From contig JAUWQL010000015.1 in NCBI GenBank assembly GCA_030611105.1, forward strand, positions 1 to 41,412: a stretch of DNA of 41,412 nucleotides, given 5' to 3'. Made by a program: the position numbers and the translations under genes. The stretch is from Bacteroidales bacterium. Its GTDB lineage: Bacteria > Bacteroidota > Bacteroidia > Bacteroidales > UBA12077. The notes below the pieces were generated by a model. It saw nothing but the letters and a program-made list of their open reading frames with translations. It ran no database searches and was not told the DNA's origin. Below, one piece after another: positions 21,993 to 31,475 of this stretch (positions within the stretch are counted from its first letter, which is position 1; each line of letters opens with the position of its first letter).

Positions 21993-24050
21993 ATGATAAC
22001 AAAACAGCTTCTTGATCCTAAGAGTATTGTAGTTGTAGGTGGTTCAGATAATGTTCAAAAACCCGGTGGAAAAGTTTTAAAAAATCTTATCGATGGAAAC
22101 TTTAAAGGCGATTTGTATGTTGCAAATCCTAAGTTAGATGAAGTACAAGGTATAAAAAGCTTTAAAAATCCAAATGACTTACCGCAAGTTGATATGGCAA
22201 TTTTAGCTATTGCAGCTAAATTTTGTCCCGATACAGTAAGGTTATTAGCAGAGCAAAAAGGAACTAAAGCATTTATCATCCTTTCAGCTGGATTTAGTGA
22301 AGAAAACGAAGAAGGTGCTAAATTAGAGAAAGAAGTAGTTGATATTGTAAATGAAAATAATGCATGCCTGATTGGACCAAACTGTGTAGGTGTATTAAAT
22401 CAAAATCATAACGGAATATTTACAACTCCAATTCCCAAACTTGACTCACAAGGTGTTGATTTTATTTCAGGTTCGGGCGCTACAGCGGTTTTTATCATGG
22501 AGTCGGGAGTGCCAAAAGGTTTAAAATTTTCAAGCGTATATTCAGTTGGAAACAGTGCTCAATTAGGTGTTGAAGAGATTGTGAAATATATGGATGAAAG
22601 TTTTGATCCTGAAACGAGTTCGAAAGTTAAATTATTATATATCGAAAGTATCGATAAACCTGAAATGTTGCTTAAACATGCTTCGTCATTAATACGAAAA
22701 GGATGTAGAATTGCAGCGATTAAGGCAGGTAGTTCTGAGGCAGGTAGTAGAGCAGCTTCGTCACATACCGGAGCTTTAGCAAGTTCAGATGTTGCTGTTG
22801 AAGCTTTATTCCGTAAAGCCGGAATTGTTCGTTGTGCCGGACGCGATGAACTGGCAACTGTGGCTTCTATTTTTATGCATCCTGAATTAAAAGGTAAAAA
22901 TATTGCAATCATTACTCATGCCGGAGGACCTGCTGTAATGTTAACCGATGCATTATCAAATAATAAATTGGAAATTCCTCATATTGATGGACCAAAAGCT
23001 GATGCTTTATTAGACAAACTTTACCCTGGTTCATCAGTTGCAAATCCAATTGATTTCCTGGCAACAGGAACAGCTGAACAACTTGGACATATTATTGATG
23101 CCTGCGAAAATGATTTTGATAATATCGATGCAATGGCTGTAATTTTTGGTAGTCCGGGATTATTTCCTGTTTACGATGTTTACGATTTGTTGGATGAGAA
23201 GATGAAAATTTGCAAAAAACCAATTTATCCAATATTACCATCAGTTATCAATGTAAAAGATGAGATTGATGCATTTATTGCAAAGGGTCGAATTAATTTC
23301 CCTGATGAAGTTGTATTCGGAAATGCATTGGCGAAAATTTATAATACCGAAAAGCCTGTTTCTGAAAATGTAGAATTACCTGAAATAGATAATACAAAAA
23401 TTAGAAATATAATTGATAATTCAGAAGATGGATATTTATCTCCTGAGAAAGTTCAGGATTTATTAGATGCAGCAGGAGTATCAAGAGCCGGAGAAGCCGT
23501 GGTGACTACTCAGGCAGATGTTGTAAAATCTGCACAAGAATTAGGTTTGCCTGTAGTAATGAAAGTTGTTGGCCCTGTTCATAAATCAGATGTTGGTGGA
23601 GTTGTTCTTAATGTTAAAGATGTAGAAACTGTAGCGATAGAGTTTGATCGAATGATCAAAATAAAAGATACTACAGCAATTCTTTTGCAACCTATGCTTT
23701 CCGGAACTGAATTATTTGTTGGTGCAAAAGCGGAGCCTAAATTTGGACATATGGTTCTTTGTGGCTTGGGTGGAATTTTTATCGAAGTATTAAAAGATGT
23801 AAGTGCAGGACTAGCCCCGATAGCAAAAGATGAAGCAGGAAAAATGATTAAAAACCTTCGTAGCTATGGAATTATTAAAGGTGCACGTGGGCAGGAGGGA
23901 GTTAACGAAGAAATGTTTGCTGAGATTGTAACTCGTGTATCTGCTTTAGTAAAAGCTGCCCCTGAAATTGCGGAAATGGATTTAAATCCGCTCTTAGGAA
24001 AAGCAGATAAGGTTGTAGCTGTTGATGCACGAATCAGAATTGAAAAGTAA
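21993..24050 (+). CDS. ADP-forming acyl-CoA (acetate-CoA) ligase, fused alpha-beta type
   Basis: 685 residues. The order is a CoA-binding Rossmann domain (about 5-130), a succinyl-CoA-ligase-like domain (150-290) with the phospho-histidine His258 in ASSHTGAL, a flexible middle domain (300-440) and an ATP-grasp domain (470-685; LPVVMKVVGPVHKSDVGGV, LLQPMLSG, MDLNPLL). The enzyme converts acyl-CoA, ADP and phosphate to the acid, ATP and CoA. Archaeal and protist enzymes use acetyl-, isobutyryl- or aryl-CoA. With the nearby 2-oxoacid oxidoreductase, it would give substrate-level ATP from amino-acid carbon. The exact acyl group is not readable. Confidence 0.9.
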   Translation: MITKQLLDPKSIVVVGGSDNVQKPGGKVLKNLIDGNFKGDLYVANPKLDEVQGIKSFKNPNDLPQVDMAILAIAAKFCPDTVRLLAEQKGTKAFIILSAGFSEENEEGAKLEKEVVDIVNENNACLIGPNCVGVLNQNHNGIFTTPIPKLDSQGVDFISGSGATAVFIMESGVPKGLKFSSVYSVGNSAQLGVEEIVKYMDESFDPETSSKVKLLYIESIDKPEMLLKHASSLIRKGCRIAAIKAGSSEAGSRAASSHTGALASSDVAVEALFRKAGIVRCAGRDELATVASIFMHPELKGKNIAIITHAGGPAVMLTDALSNNKLEIPHIDGPKADALLDKLYPGSSVANPIDFLATGTAEQLGHIIDACENDFDNIDAMAVIFGSPGLFPVYDVYDLLDEKMKICKKPIYPILPSVINVKDEIDAFIAKGRINFPDEVVFGNALAKIYNTEKPVSENVELPEIDNTKIRNIIDNSEDGYLSPEKVQDLLDAAGVSRAGEAVVTTQADVVKSAQELGLPVVMKVVGPVHKSDVGGVVLNVKDVETVAIEFDRMIKIKDTTAILLQPMLSGTELFVGAKAEPKFGHMVLCGLGGIFIEVLKDVSAGLAPIAKDEAGKMIKNLRSYGIIKGARGQEGVNEEMFAEIVTRVSALVKAAPEIAEMDLNPLLGKADKVVAVDARIRIEK

Positions 24051-24057
24051 TAGCAGG

Positions 24058-24213
24058 ATGAGGAAATTTAAAGAGCTGAAATTAACCGAAAAATTGTTGT
24101 TGATTTTAGCAATTGTTTTGTTTGTGGGATTGGTTTTTAAATTACCCAGAGTAAAAGAAGGATTTTTAAAGGGCTGTGAGAGGTTGGGTATTACTTTATT
24201 CACTGATAAATAA
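24058..24213 (+). CDS. Small single-pass membrane protein
   Basis: 51 residues from the ATG at 24058, 7 bp after the ligase stop; an in-frame start at 24022 would overlap the ligase gene and is less likely. One membrane helix lies near 12-30 (LLLILAIVLFVGLVFKL), with Lys-rich flanks and a short tail (EGFLKGCERLGITLFTDK). The family is not recognised. Tight packing between the ligase and porin genes supports real coding and co-transcription. Its role may be structural in the same pathway, but this is a guess. Confidence 0.6.
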   Translation: MRKFKELKLTEKLLLILAIVLFVGLVFKLPRVKEGFLKGCERLGITLFTDK

Positions 24214-24227
24214 GGAATTAAAATGTA

Positions 24228-25484
24228 ATGAAACTAAAATTAATATTAAAATATTGTCTATTTATTGTTTTGTTGTTTGCCGGAAAGCTTTTTGCACAGG
24301 AAACAGAAGAGAAAAAAATCAAATTCGATGTTTCCGGATTTATTAAAAGTGATATCTATTATGATTCTCGTCAAAATGTTGAAGCATTGGAAGGTTTGCT
24401 ACACATTTTTCCAAAGGATGTAAATTACGATGCAAATGGAAAAGATATAAACGCACATGGTTCATTTAATATAATTGATATTTCATCAAGAATAAGAGGT
24501 AAAGTTACAGGACCGGATGTGTTAGGTGCAAAATTAACAGGATTAGTTGAGATTGATTTTACAGGTGGAGCAGATGGATTTACAAGCCGGGTTCGTTTGC
24601 GCCATGCATATTCGAAATTAAACTGGGAAAATACTGAAATATTGTTGGGAAGAGAATGGCATCCTATGTTTGTAAAGGAAGTTTACCCTTCAGTAATGTC
24701 TTTAAATACAGGTATTCCCTTTCAGCCATTTAATCGAAGTCCTATGTTGCAGTTATCTCATAGGATAAATGATTTTAAAATTATCGCAGCTGCAATTTCA
24801 CAAAGTGATTATGCTAATAAAGGGCCAGATGGAAAGTCAGCTAAATATCTTAAGAACTCAAATATTCCGAATTTACACTTACAAGTACAATATTATCCAG
24901 GCGATTTATTAGTTGGTATAGCTGTTGATTATAAATGTATTCAGCCCAGAATATCAGTTGATACAGCAATAACATCAGGAATAAGTTATGCAACTGACGA
25001 GAAGTTAAATTCTTATGCGGGAATGGCGTTTTTTAAATATCAAAAATCAAAATTAACTATTAAAGGGAAAGCTATTTACGGACAAAATCTTTCTGAAAGT
25101 ATAATGCCTGGCGGTTATGGAGTAAGCAATATAGATAGCACTTCAGGTATTGAAAAGTATACACCGTTTAATCATTTGTACTGTTGGGGTAATGTAATTT
25201 ATGGTGATAAAACCAAATTTGGATTATTCGGAGGTTATACAAAAAATATGGGAGCTAATGATCCAATCGTGGGAAGTACATATGGAATGGCTTTAGATGT
25301 TGATTATTTTTATAGAATCACACCAACCATATCACATAAAATAAAGAATTTCATGTTAGCACTTGAGTTGGAATATACAGTTGCAGCTTACGGAATAATG
25401 GATGAGTCAGATTACGGAAAAATTAAGAATACACACGAAGTGGCAAATACCAGAGTTTTATTCTCTGTATTTCACTTCTTTTAA
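24228..25484 (+). CDS. Outer-membrane beta-barrel (porin-like) protein
   Basis: 418 residues. Signal peptide 1-23 (ends GKLFAQ), then alternating amphipathic strands: FDVSGFIKSDIYYDSRQNV, GKVTGPDVLGAKLTGLVEID, RLRHAYSKLNWENTEILLGR. The end is a typical barrel strand, TRVLFSVFHFF, with terminal Phe. It is probably a trimeric-porin-like or DcaP-like channel. It starts 14 bp after the small membrane gene and comes before a sodium:solute symporter, so a joint path for organic acids or amino acids through both membranes is plausible, but no substrate motif is visible. Confidence 0.75.
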   Translation: MKLKLILKYCLFIVLLFAGKLFAQETEEKKIKFDVSGFIKSDIYYDSRQNVEALEGLLHIFPKDVNYDANGKDINAHGSFNIIDISSRIRGKVTGPDVLGAKLTGLVEIDFTGGADGFTSRVRLRHAYSKLNWENTEILLGREWHPMFVKEVYPSVMSLNTGIPFQPFNRSPMLQLSHRINDFKIIAAAISQSDYANKGPDGKSAKYLKNSNIPNLHLQVQYYPGDLLVGIAVDYKCIQPRISVDTAITSGISYATDEKLNSYAGMAFFKYQKSKLTIKGKAIYGQNLSESIMPGGYGVSNIDSTSGIEKYTPFNHLYCWGNVIYGDKTKFGLFGGYTKNMGANDPIVGSTYGMALDVDYFYRITPTISHKIKNFMLALELEYTVAAYGIMDESDYGKIKNTHEVANTRVLFSVFHFF

Positions 25485-25547
25485 ATATAATGGGTACTAC
25501 CACGAATTTAATGGGTAATGATAAAATGATTGAATGATAAAATGGTT

Positions 25548-25670
25548 ATGAAAGATTATGACAGAAAAGAATTACTAAGGCTCATAAAAGAAGCAAATGA
25601 AATAACAAAAATAATGACAAATCCCGATAGCTATCGGGGAAAAATTCATCGTACAGAAAATAATATTTAA
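25548..25670 (+). CDS. Possible 40-residue ORF carrying a palindromic repeat
   Basis: ATG at 25548 (a second in-frame ATG is at 25542). Forty residues: a helical start (DRKELLRLIKEANEITKIM), then TNPDSYRGK. The codons for NPDSYRG are the TCCCGA-type palindrome itself. The helix loosely recalls the last helix of four-helix-bundle (rRNA intervening sequence) proteins, so it may be a decayed gene end. Chance cannot be excluded. Confidence 0.25.
   Translation: MKDYDRKELLRLIKEANEITKIMTNPDSYRGKIHRTENNI
25622..25639. repeat. TCCCGA-N6-TCGGGA family palindrome
   Basis: TCCCGATAGCTATCGGGG; the inner 16 bp are a perfect palindrome. Same family as 18608-18625. Confidence 0.7.
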
Positions 25671-25715
25671 TCATCATTTACACTAAAATAACAGTAGAAC
25701 CAAAAAATGTAAAAT

Positions 25716-27170
25716 ATGGCAGTAAAGATAATAGTAATAGCGGCTTATGCATTAATGATAATTATTGTCGGAATTATCGGTTTGCGAAAAACAAAATCAT
25801 TTTCCGATTTCTTTCTCGGTGGAGGAAATGTTGGTCCATGGATGACAGCATTTTCGTATGGAACAGCTTATTTTTCGGCTGTTGTTTTTATTGGTTTTGC
25901 AGGTAAAGTAGGATGGGGATTCGGTTATTCCGGAATTTGGATTGGCGTTTTTAATGCTTTAGTAGGTGTGTTGGGAGTTTGGGCTATAATGGGTTGGAAA
26001 ATTAAAAAGATGTCAATCGATTATGGCGTTTCTACATTAAGTGAATTTCTTGAAAAGAGATACGATAGTGGAACTCTTAAACTCGCTTCTTCAATTGCAA
26101 TATTTGTTTTTTTAGTACCATATTCAGCAGCAGTATTTATTGGATTGTCAAAATTATTCGAAGCGTCTTTTCCCGATATTGATTATTGGCATGTTGTTGT
26201 GGCAATGGGAGTATTTACTTCAATTTATTTAGTATTGGGTGGTTATAAATCAATGACAATGATAGATACTATATTTGGAATGATAATGACTGCCAGTGTT
26301 ATTGTTTTGGTATTTTTTACAGTAAATAAGGGTGGTGGTATTGTTTCTATTACTGAGACATTATCAAATATTAATCCCAAATTAACTGAAGTAGTTGGCC
26401 CTCCGGGTTGGTGGCCATTGTTTTCACTTATATTTTTAACCAGTGTTGCTCCGTTTGCAATGCCACAATTGATACAAAAATTCTATGCGATTAGGGACCG
26501 AAGATCTATTAAAATAGGAATGGTAGCATCTACATTCTTTGCTTTGTTAATTGGATGTATTGCATATTTCATCGGTTCAACATCAAGGGTTTTCTTAAAT
26601 CCCGGGAATGCTCCATTATCATTTCCAACTGGAGATATAAGTGTCCCAGATTATGATGCAATAATGCCTGAACTTTTAAATTTTGTTGTTCCCGAATCGC
26701 TAACTATTATTATTCTAATTCTGATATTGTCAGCTTCAATGTCAACCTTAGCTGCTTTGGTTTTAATCTCAAGCTCTTCGGTGGTAAAAGATTTTTATGC
26801 TGGATTTATTAATAAAAACGTGAGCGATAAAGGCCTTATGTCTTTGATGCGGGTTGGAAGTTTATTATTTGTTTTATTATCTGTAATTATTGCTTTAATA
26901 AAGCCCGATTCTATTGTTGCAATATTAGGCCTTTCGTGGGGTGCTATCGGATCATTCTTTTTAGGACCATTTGTTTGGGGATTATTTAGTAAGAAAATGA
27001 ATAAATTTGGTGCAATATCGTCTTCAATGCTTGGTTTAGCTGTTTGTGTAATATTATTTATTGTTTGGGGACCAAAATTATCGCCTCAGGCAGGGACTAT
27101 TGGAATGATTGTTTCATTAGTAGTTAATCCTGTATTTAGTTATGCATATAATTTAATTCAGAAGAAATAA
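25716..27170 (+). CDS. Sodium:solute symporter (SSS family)
   Basis: 484 residues with about 13 membrane segments spread over the whole length. Family features: KSFSDFFLGGGNVGPWMTAFSYGTAYFSAV (residues about 27-56), YGVSTLSEFLEKRYDS near 105, the conserved VLGGYKSM and LSASMSTLAALVLISSSSVVKDFY near 340-365. Members import sugars, proline, pantothenate or short organic acids with sodium. The substrate cannot be told here. The neighbourhood of ligase, porin and amino-acid fermentation genes suggests an amino acid or a short carboxylate. It probably has its own promoter, as 231 bp separate it from the porin. Confidence 0.88.
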   Translation: MAVKIIVIAAYALMIIIVGIIGLRKTKSFSDFFLGGGNVGPWMTAFSYGTAYFSAVVFIGFAGKVGWGFGYSGIWIGVFNALVGVLGVWAIMGWKIKKMSIDYGVSTLSEFLEKRYDSGTLKLASSIAIFVFLVPYSAAVFIGLSKLFEASFPDIDYWHVVVAMGVFTSIYLVLGGYKSMTMIDTIFGMIMTASVIVLVFFTVNKGGGIVSITETLSNINPKLTEVVGPPGWWPLFSLIFLTSVAPFAMPQLIQKFYAIRDRRSIKIGMVASTFFALLIGCIAYFIGSTSRVFLNPGNAPLSFPTGDISVPDYDAIMPELLNFVVPESLTIIILILILSASMSTLAALVLISSSSVVKDFYAGFINKNVSDKGLMSLMRVGSLLFVLLSVIIALIKPDSIVAILGLSWGAIGSFFLGPFVWGLFSKKMNKFGAISSSMLGLAVCVILFIVWGPKLSPQAGTIGMIVSLVVNPVFSYAYNLIQKK

Positions 27171-27243
27171 GATATGGGATGTTAATAAACATACGGTATG
27201 TAGTGTTATACTTGAGATTGCTGATATGAAAAATGTAAATTAA

Positions 27244-27259
27244 TTGTATATTTGTACAA
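27244..27259 (+). promoter_or_regulatory. Flavodoxin promoter with overlapping dyad
   Basis: The -7 element TATATTTG (27247-27254) lies inside the dyad TTGTA-TATTTG-TACAA. The dyad may be an operator, but TTTGTAC after the -7 is frequent in this genome. Confidence 0.45.
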
Positions 27260-27289
27260 AACGATAAGAAAATCATTAAAAAATATAAA

Positions 27290-27811
27290 ATGAAAAAGGT
27301 TGGTTTATTTTATGGCCCACTTGGTGGATCAACAGAACGAGTTGCAAAGAAAGTTGCTGCTGCATTAGGTAACGAAAATGTTGATTTAATTCCTGTAAAA
27401 GATTCTAAAGCTACAGATGTTGAAAAATATGAAAATGTAATTTTCGGCATGTCTACTATTGGTAAAGAAACATGGGAATCAGACAAGCCTGCTAATGACT
27501 GGGATGGTTTTTTTCCGGAAGTTGAAAAGGTTGATTATTCTAACAAGGTAATTGCAATGTTTGGTTTAGGCGATCAAATTACTTATGATTTACATTTTGT
27601 TAATGCTTTAGGAATTGTTGCCGGAAAGATTTTACCAAAAGGAGCTAAAATTATTGGACAGGTTGAAACTGAAAGTTACGATTTCAGAGAGTCTCTAGCT
27701 GTTATTGATGGTAAATTTATCGGCTTACCGGTAAATGAAGATTTTGAACCTGAATTAACTGACGAAAGAGTAAATAACTGGGTTGAAAAAATTAAGACTG
27801 ATTTTAAATAA
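27290..27811 (+). CDS. Flavodoxin
   Basis: 173 residues, long-chain type. The FMN phosphate loop is GPLGGSTERVAKKVA (residues 9-23), with the Trp-containing loop STIGKETWESDKPANDW and the loop MFGLGDQITYDLHFVNALG as in FldA. It carries one or two electrons in place of ferredoxin. The next gene, an aminotransferase, starts 8 bp later, and the ferredoxin-linked oxidoreductase genes follow, so it may take electrons from 2-oxoacid oxidation or serve the radical SAM activases. Cytoplasmic. Confidence 0.9.
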   Translation: MKKVGLFYGPLGGSTERVAKKVAAALGNENVDLIPVKDSKATDVEKYENVIFGMSTIGKETWESDKPANDWDGFFPEVEKVDYSNKVIAMFGLGDQITYDLHFVNALGIVAGKILPKGAKIIGQVETESYDFRESLAVIDGKFIGLPVNEDFEPELTDERVNNWVEKIKTDFK

Positions 27812-27819
27812 ATATTGTT

Positions 27820-29148
27820 ATGGGCGATACTTTGACAAGAAAAACACCTATTGATGCTAGTGTTGTTAAAAACAAACTGGAACAAAGCGGATTAGAAAAA
27901 GTTGGATTAGCTTCGATTCGTGAATTAGTTCGATTAGTAAACGAAATTGAAAAGGAAACAGGTGAAAAATACATTCGTATGGAAATGGGTGTTCCCGGTT
28001 TACCTCCAGCCCAGGTTGGTATTGAGGGAGAAATAGCTGCGCTAAAAAGTGGCGTGGCTTCTAAGTATCCAATGATCGAAGGAGTTGATATTCTTAAAAA
28101 GGAAATATCCCGGTTTGTAAAGAATTTTATGAATATTGAGGTTGATGAAAAGAATTGTATACCTACTGTTGGTTCAATGCAGGGTGCATTTGCTTCTTTC
28201 CTCGTTTCATGCCGAAGAGATATTAAAAAAGATACAACTTTGTTTATTGATCCTGGCTTTCCTGTACAGAAAATGCAACATCATGTTCTTGGGTTTAAAT
28301 ATGAAACTTTCGATGTTTATAACTACAGAGGTGATAAATTAAAGGCAAAACTTGAATCATACCTTGAAAAAGGGAATGTTTCTACTATTCTGTATTCGAA
28401 TCCCAATAATCCATCATGGATTTGTTTTACAGAAAAGGAATTGCAGATAATTGGTGAACTGGCAACTAAGTATGATGTAATTGTTATGGAAGATCTTGCA
28501 TATTTTGCAATGGATTTCCGTAAAGATTTATCTAAACCGGGTGTTGCACCATATCAGTCATCAGTAGCAAATTATACTGGTAATTATATTCTGTTAATTT
28601 CGAGTTCCAAGTCATTTAGTTATGCGGGTCAGCGAATTGGAATGATGGTTATTTCGAATGAATTGTTTAACCGTCAATTTCCTGATCTAAAACGATTTTT
28701 TAAAACAGATGGTTTTGGTTATTCTATGATTTACGGCGCCTTGTATTCTCTTTCTTCAGGAACAAGTCATTCGGCACAATATGGTTTGGCTGCTATGCTA
28801 AAAGCTGCGAATGATGGTGACTTAGATTTTGTTGAAATTGTTAAGGAGTACGGAGAACGGGCGAAAATAATGAAGAAGCTTTTTACTGATAATGGATTTG
28901 AAATAGTATATGATATGGATGAGAATGAACCATTAGCTGATGGTTTTTATTTTACATTTTCATATCCGGGAATGGACGGTTTAGAATTGCTTGAGGAATT
29001 GCTTTATTACGGAATTAGTGCAATTTCTTTAGCCACTACAGGCAGTGAAAGGACAGAAGGTATACGTGCTTGTGTTTCACAGATTCACAGAAGCCGGTTT
29101 AAAGATCTGGAACACAGACTACAGGTTTTTAACGAACATCACAGTTAA
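27820..29148 (+). CDS. PLP-dependent aminotransferase, class I/II
   Basis: 442 residues. Fold-type I motifs: MGVPGLPPAQVGIEGEIAAL near the start, SNPNNPSWICFTEKEL with the conserved Asn-Pro, EDLAYFAMDFR with the cofactor Asp/Tyr, the PLP Lys in SSSKSFSYAGQRIG, and a C-terminal Arg region (RIRACV-type, here GIRACVSQ). It should move an amino group to 2-oxoglutarate, giving a 2-oxoacid. The oxidoreductase genes start 188 bp downstream, so branched-chain or aromatic amino acids are likely substrates. Tightly linked with flavodoxin. Confidence 0.87.
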   Translation: MGDTLTRKTPIDASVVKNKLEQSGLEKVGLASIRELVRLVNEIEKETGEKYIRMEMGVPGLPPAQVGIEGEIAALKSGVASKYPMIEGVDILKKEISRFVKNFMNIEVDEKNCIPTVGSMQGAFASFLVSCRRDIKKDTTLFIDPGFPVQKMQHHVLGFKYETFDVYNYRGDKLKAKLESYLEKGNVSTILYSNPNNPSWICFTEKELQIIGELATKYDVIVMEDLAYFAMDFRKDLSKPGVAPYQSSVANYTGNYILLISSSKSFSYAGQRIGMMVISNELFNRQFPDLKRFFKTDGFGYSMIYGALYSLSSGTSHSAQYGLAAMLKAANDGDLDFVEIVKEYGERAKIMKKLFTDNGFEIVYDMDENEPLADGFYFTFSYPGMDGLELLEELLYYGISAISLATTGSERTEGIRACVSQIHRSRFKDLEHRLQVFNEHHS

Positions 29149-29283
29149 AGTTTAAGCCTATAAAAAATTGCCGGTTTATGGTTTTAAATCGTTGAATATT
29201 AATGAAATATTGAATATTACCAAACCTGTTGAATAACAGGCGCAAACAAGGGTGTTATCCTGAAAAATCTGACTAAAAAATAT

Positions 29284-29291
29284 TATCTTTG
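29284..29291 (+). promoter_or_regulatory. -7 element of the 2-oxoacid oxidoreductase operon
   Basis: TATCTTTG fits TAnnTTTG. A 16-bp dyad, CCTGTT-GAAT-AACAGG (29225-29240), lies about 45 bp upstream and may be an operator. Confidence 0.5.
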
Positions 29292-29336
29292 TGTGCATTC
29301 AAAAAAAATAATAAAAACTAAATTATATCTTAAATA

Positions 29337-29567
29337 ATGGCTAAAGTTAAAGGAGCAATTGTAGTTGACATCGAAAAATGTAAAGGTTGCGAAGTTTGTA
29401 TACCTGCATGCCCGTCAGATGTTATTCTTCTTGCGGAGGATGTTAACGGTAAGGGATATCATTATGCATATATGGCAAATCCTGATGCATGTACGGGTTG
29501 TGCTAATTGTGCCATTGTTTGTCCGGATGGAGTTATTACTGTTTACAGAAAAAAAGTAAACGAATAA
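29337..29567 (+). CDS. 2-oxoacid:ferredoxin oxidoreductase, ferredoxin (delta) subunit
   Basis: 76 residues with two 4Fe-4S binding motifs, CKGCEVCIPACP and CTGCANCAIVCP, each CxxCxxCxxxCP. Such small subunits pass electrons from the thiamine centre to free ferredoxin. It is the first of four genes (delta, alpha, beta, gamma), in the order known for VOR/KOR-type enzymes. The alpha gene starts 28 bp downstream. Confidence 0.92.
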   Translation: MAKVKGAIVVDIEKCKGCEVCIPACPSDVILLAEDVNGKGYHYAYMANPDACTGCANCAIVCPDGVITVYRKKVNE

Positions 29568-29595
29568 GTATTAAATTTTTAAAAGAAATATAATA

Positions 29596-30672
29596 ATGAA
29601 AGAATTACGATTAATGAAAGGCAACGAAGCAATAGCTGAAGCAGCTATTCGTGCAGGTGTCGATGGGTATTTTGGTTATCCAATTACTCCGCAATCAGAA
29701 GTTCTTGAGTACCTTATGTTAGAAAGACCGGAAAAACGAACAGGAATGGTTGTTCTTCAGGCAGAAAGTGAAATTGCTGCTATTAATATGGTTTATGCAG
29801 GTGCTGGTGCAGGTAAGATGGTTATGACATCATCTTCAAGCCCCGGAATAAGCCTGAAACAAGAGGGTATTACATATATGGCTGGTGCTGAACTTCCTTG
29901 TATGATTTTAAATGTTGTTAGGGGAGGACCTGGTTTAGGCACTATCCAACCTGCTCAATCTGATTATTTTCAGGCTGTTAAAGGTGGTGGTCATGGCGAT
30001 TATAAATTAATCGTATTAGCACCTGCTTCAGTTCAGGAAATGTATGATTTTGTTGAATTATCTTTCGATTTAGCGTTTAAATACAGAACCCCTGTTATGA
30101 TACTTTCTGATGGTGCTATTGGTCAGATGATGGAAAAAGTTGAGGTAGGAGAGCAAAAAACAAGATTGACAGATGCTCAGGTAAAAGAAAGATGCCCTTG
30201 GGCAACAACCGGTAAAGATGCTAATCGCGAAAGAAATATTATTACTTCATTAGACCTTGATCCTCAAAGACAAGAGGTGTTTAATCATAAACTTCAAGCA
30301 AAATATAAGAAAATTGAAGAGAATGAAGTTCGTTTTGAAGAGATCCAGACTGAAGATGCCGAATATTTGTTTGTTGCTTACGGAACAAGTTCACGAATTT
30401 GTCAAAAATCGATGCAGTTAGCTCGCGAAAAGGGTATTAAAGTAGGATTGTTTAGACCAATTACTTTATTCCCCTTCCCAACTGAAAGGCTTTTAGAGCT
30501 AAGCAAACAAGTTAAAGGGATGTTATCTGTAGAGATGAGTGCAGGACAAATGATTGAAGATGTTAAATTAGCTGTTGAATGTAATATTCCTGTTGAGCAT
30601 TTTGGTAGAATGGGAGGAATTATTCCATCACCGGGAGAAGTTGTAGAAGCTTTGGAACAAATTTTTTTATAG
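29596..30672 (+). CDS. vorB: 2-oxoacid:ferredoxin oxidoreductase, alpha subunit (VorB-like)
   Basis: 358 residues. It begins LMKGNEAIAEAAIRAGVDGYFGYPITPQSE, the alpha-subunit signature of the pyrimidine-binding domain, and has SSSPGISLKQEGITYMAG. The C-terminal domain (LFVAYGTSSRICQKSMQLA ... VGLFRPITLFPFP) is the transketolase-like domain II. Length and sequence fit the branched-chain type (VorB, 3-methyl-2-oxobutanoate), although 2-oxoglutarate specificity (KorA) is hard to exclude by eye. It works with the ferredoxin, beta and gamma subunits here to make acyl-CoA, CO2 and reduced ferredoxin. Confidence 0.88.
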   Translation: MKELRLMKGNEAIAEAAIRAGVDGYFGYPITPQSEVLEYLMLERPEKRTGMVVLQAESEIAAINMVYAGAGAGKMVMTSSSSPGISLKQEGITYMAGAELPCMILNVVRGGPGLGTIQPAQSDYFQAVKGGGHGDYKLIVLAPASVQEMYDFVELSFDLAFKYRTPVMILSDGAIGQMMEKVEVGEQKTRLTDAQVKERCPWATTGKDANRERNIITSLDLDPQRQEVFNHKLQAKYKKIEENEVRFEEIQTEDAEYLFVAYGTSSRICQKSMQLAREKGIKVGLFRPITLFPFPTERLLELSKQVKGMLSVEMSAGQMIEDVKLAVECNIPVEHFGRMGGIIPSPGEVVEALEQIFL

Positions 30673-30683
30673 GAGGATAAAAA

Positions 30684-31463
30684 ATGGCTGAAAATATAAT
30701 AAACAACGATATAATAAAAGAAGAAAATCTGGTTTATAAAAAAACTGCTCTTCTTACTGATAAACCACTAAGTTATTGTCCTGGTTGTGGTCATGGTACT
30801 GCTCACCGTTTAGTAATGGAAGTGGTTGAAGAACTTAATGCTCAGGATCAAACTATTGGAATTGCTCCTGTAGGTTGTTCAGTACTTGCGTACGAATTTA
30901 TGGATATAGATATGCAACAAGCTGCTCATGGTAGAGCTCCTGCATTGGCAACCGCTATTAAAAGATTATATCCCGAGAAATATGTATTTACTTATCAGGG
31001 TGATGGTGATTTAGCTGCTATTGGTACTGCTGAAACTATTCATGCTTGCAACCGTGGAGAAAACATTACAATCATTTTTGTGAATAATGGTATATATGGT
31101 ATGACAGGTGGACAAATGGCTCCAACTACTTTGCCAGGAATGAAATCTTCTACTTCTCCATATGGACGTGATGTAGAATCAATGGGTGCTCCTTTGAAGA
31201 TGACAGAATTGATTGCTCAGCTACCCGGAACTTACTTTGTTACTCGTCAGGCTGTACACACTCCTGCTGCTGTTCGTAAAGCGAAAAAAGCTATTCGAAA
31301 AGCATTCGAAAATCAAAAATTGAAAAAAGGCCTTTCTTTTGTTGAGATTGTATCGAATTGTAACTCAGGTTGGAAAATGACACCACTTCAATCTAATGAA
31401 TGGATGGTTGATAATATGTTCCCATTTTATCCGCTTGGTGATATTAAAGTTCCTGAAGAATAA
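30684..31463 (+). CDS. 2-oxoacid:ferredoxin oxidoreductase, beta (thiamine pyrophosphate) subunit
   Basis: 259 residues. It has LSYCPGCGHGTAHRLV and the thiamine diphosphate/Mg motif YQGDGDLAAIGTAETIHACNRGENITIIFVNN (Gly-Asp-Gly ... Asn-Asn). It binds the thiamine cofactor and decarboxylates the 2-oxoacid. The start has an unusually strong Shine-Dalgarno for this phylum, AGGAGG at 30671-30676, overlapping the alpha stop codon, which suggests matched translation of the two subunits. Confidence 0.9.
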   Translation: MAENIINNDIIKEENLVYKKTALLTDKPLSYCPGCGHGTAHRLVMEVVEELNAQDQTIGIAPVGCSVLAYEFMDIDMQQAAHGRAPALATAIKRLYPEKYVFTYQGDGDLAAIGTAETIHACNRGENITIIFVNNGIYGMTGGQMAPTTLPGMKSSTSPYGRDVESMGAPLKMTELIAQLPGTYFVTRQAVHTPAAVRKAKKAIRKAFENQKLKKGLSFVEIVSNCNSGWKMTPLQSNEWMVDNMFPFYPLGDIKVPEE

Positions 31464-31475
31464 ACCTGGATATCA

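Noticed and set aside
22559-22912. 117-residue minus-strand frame inside the acyl-CoA ligase gene
   Set aside because: Antisense to the conserved phospho-histidine region; no independent support.
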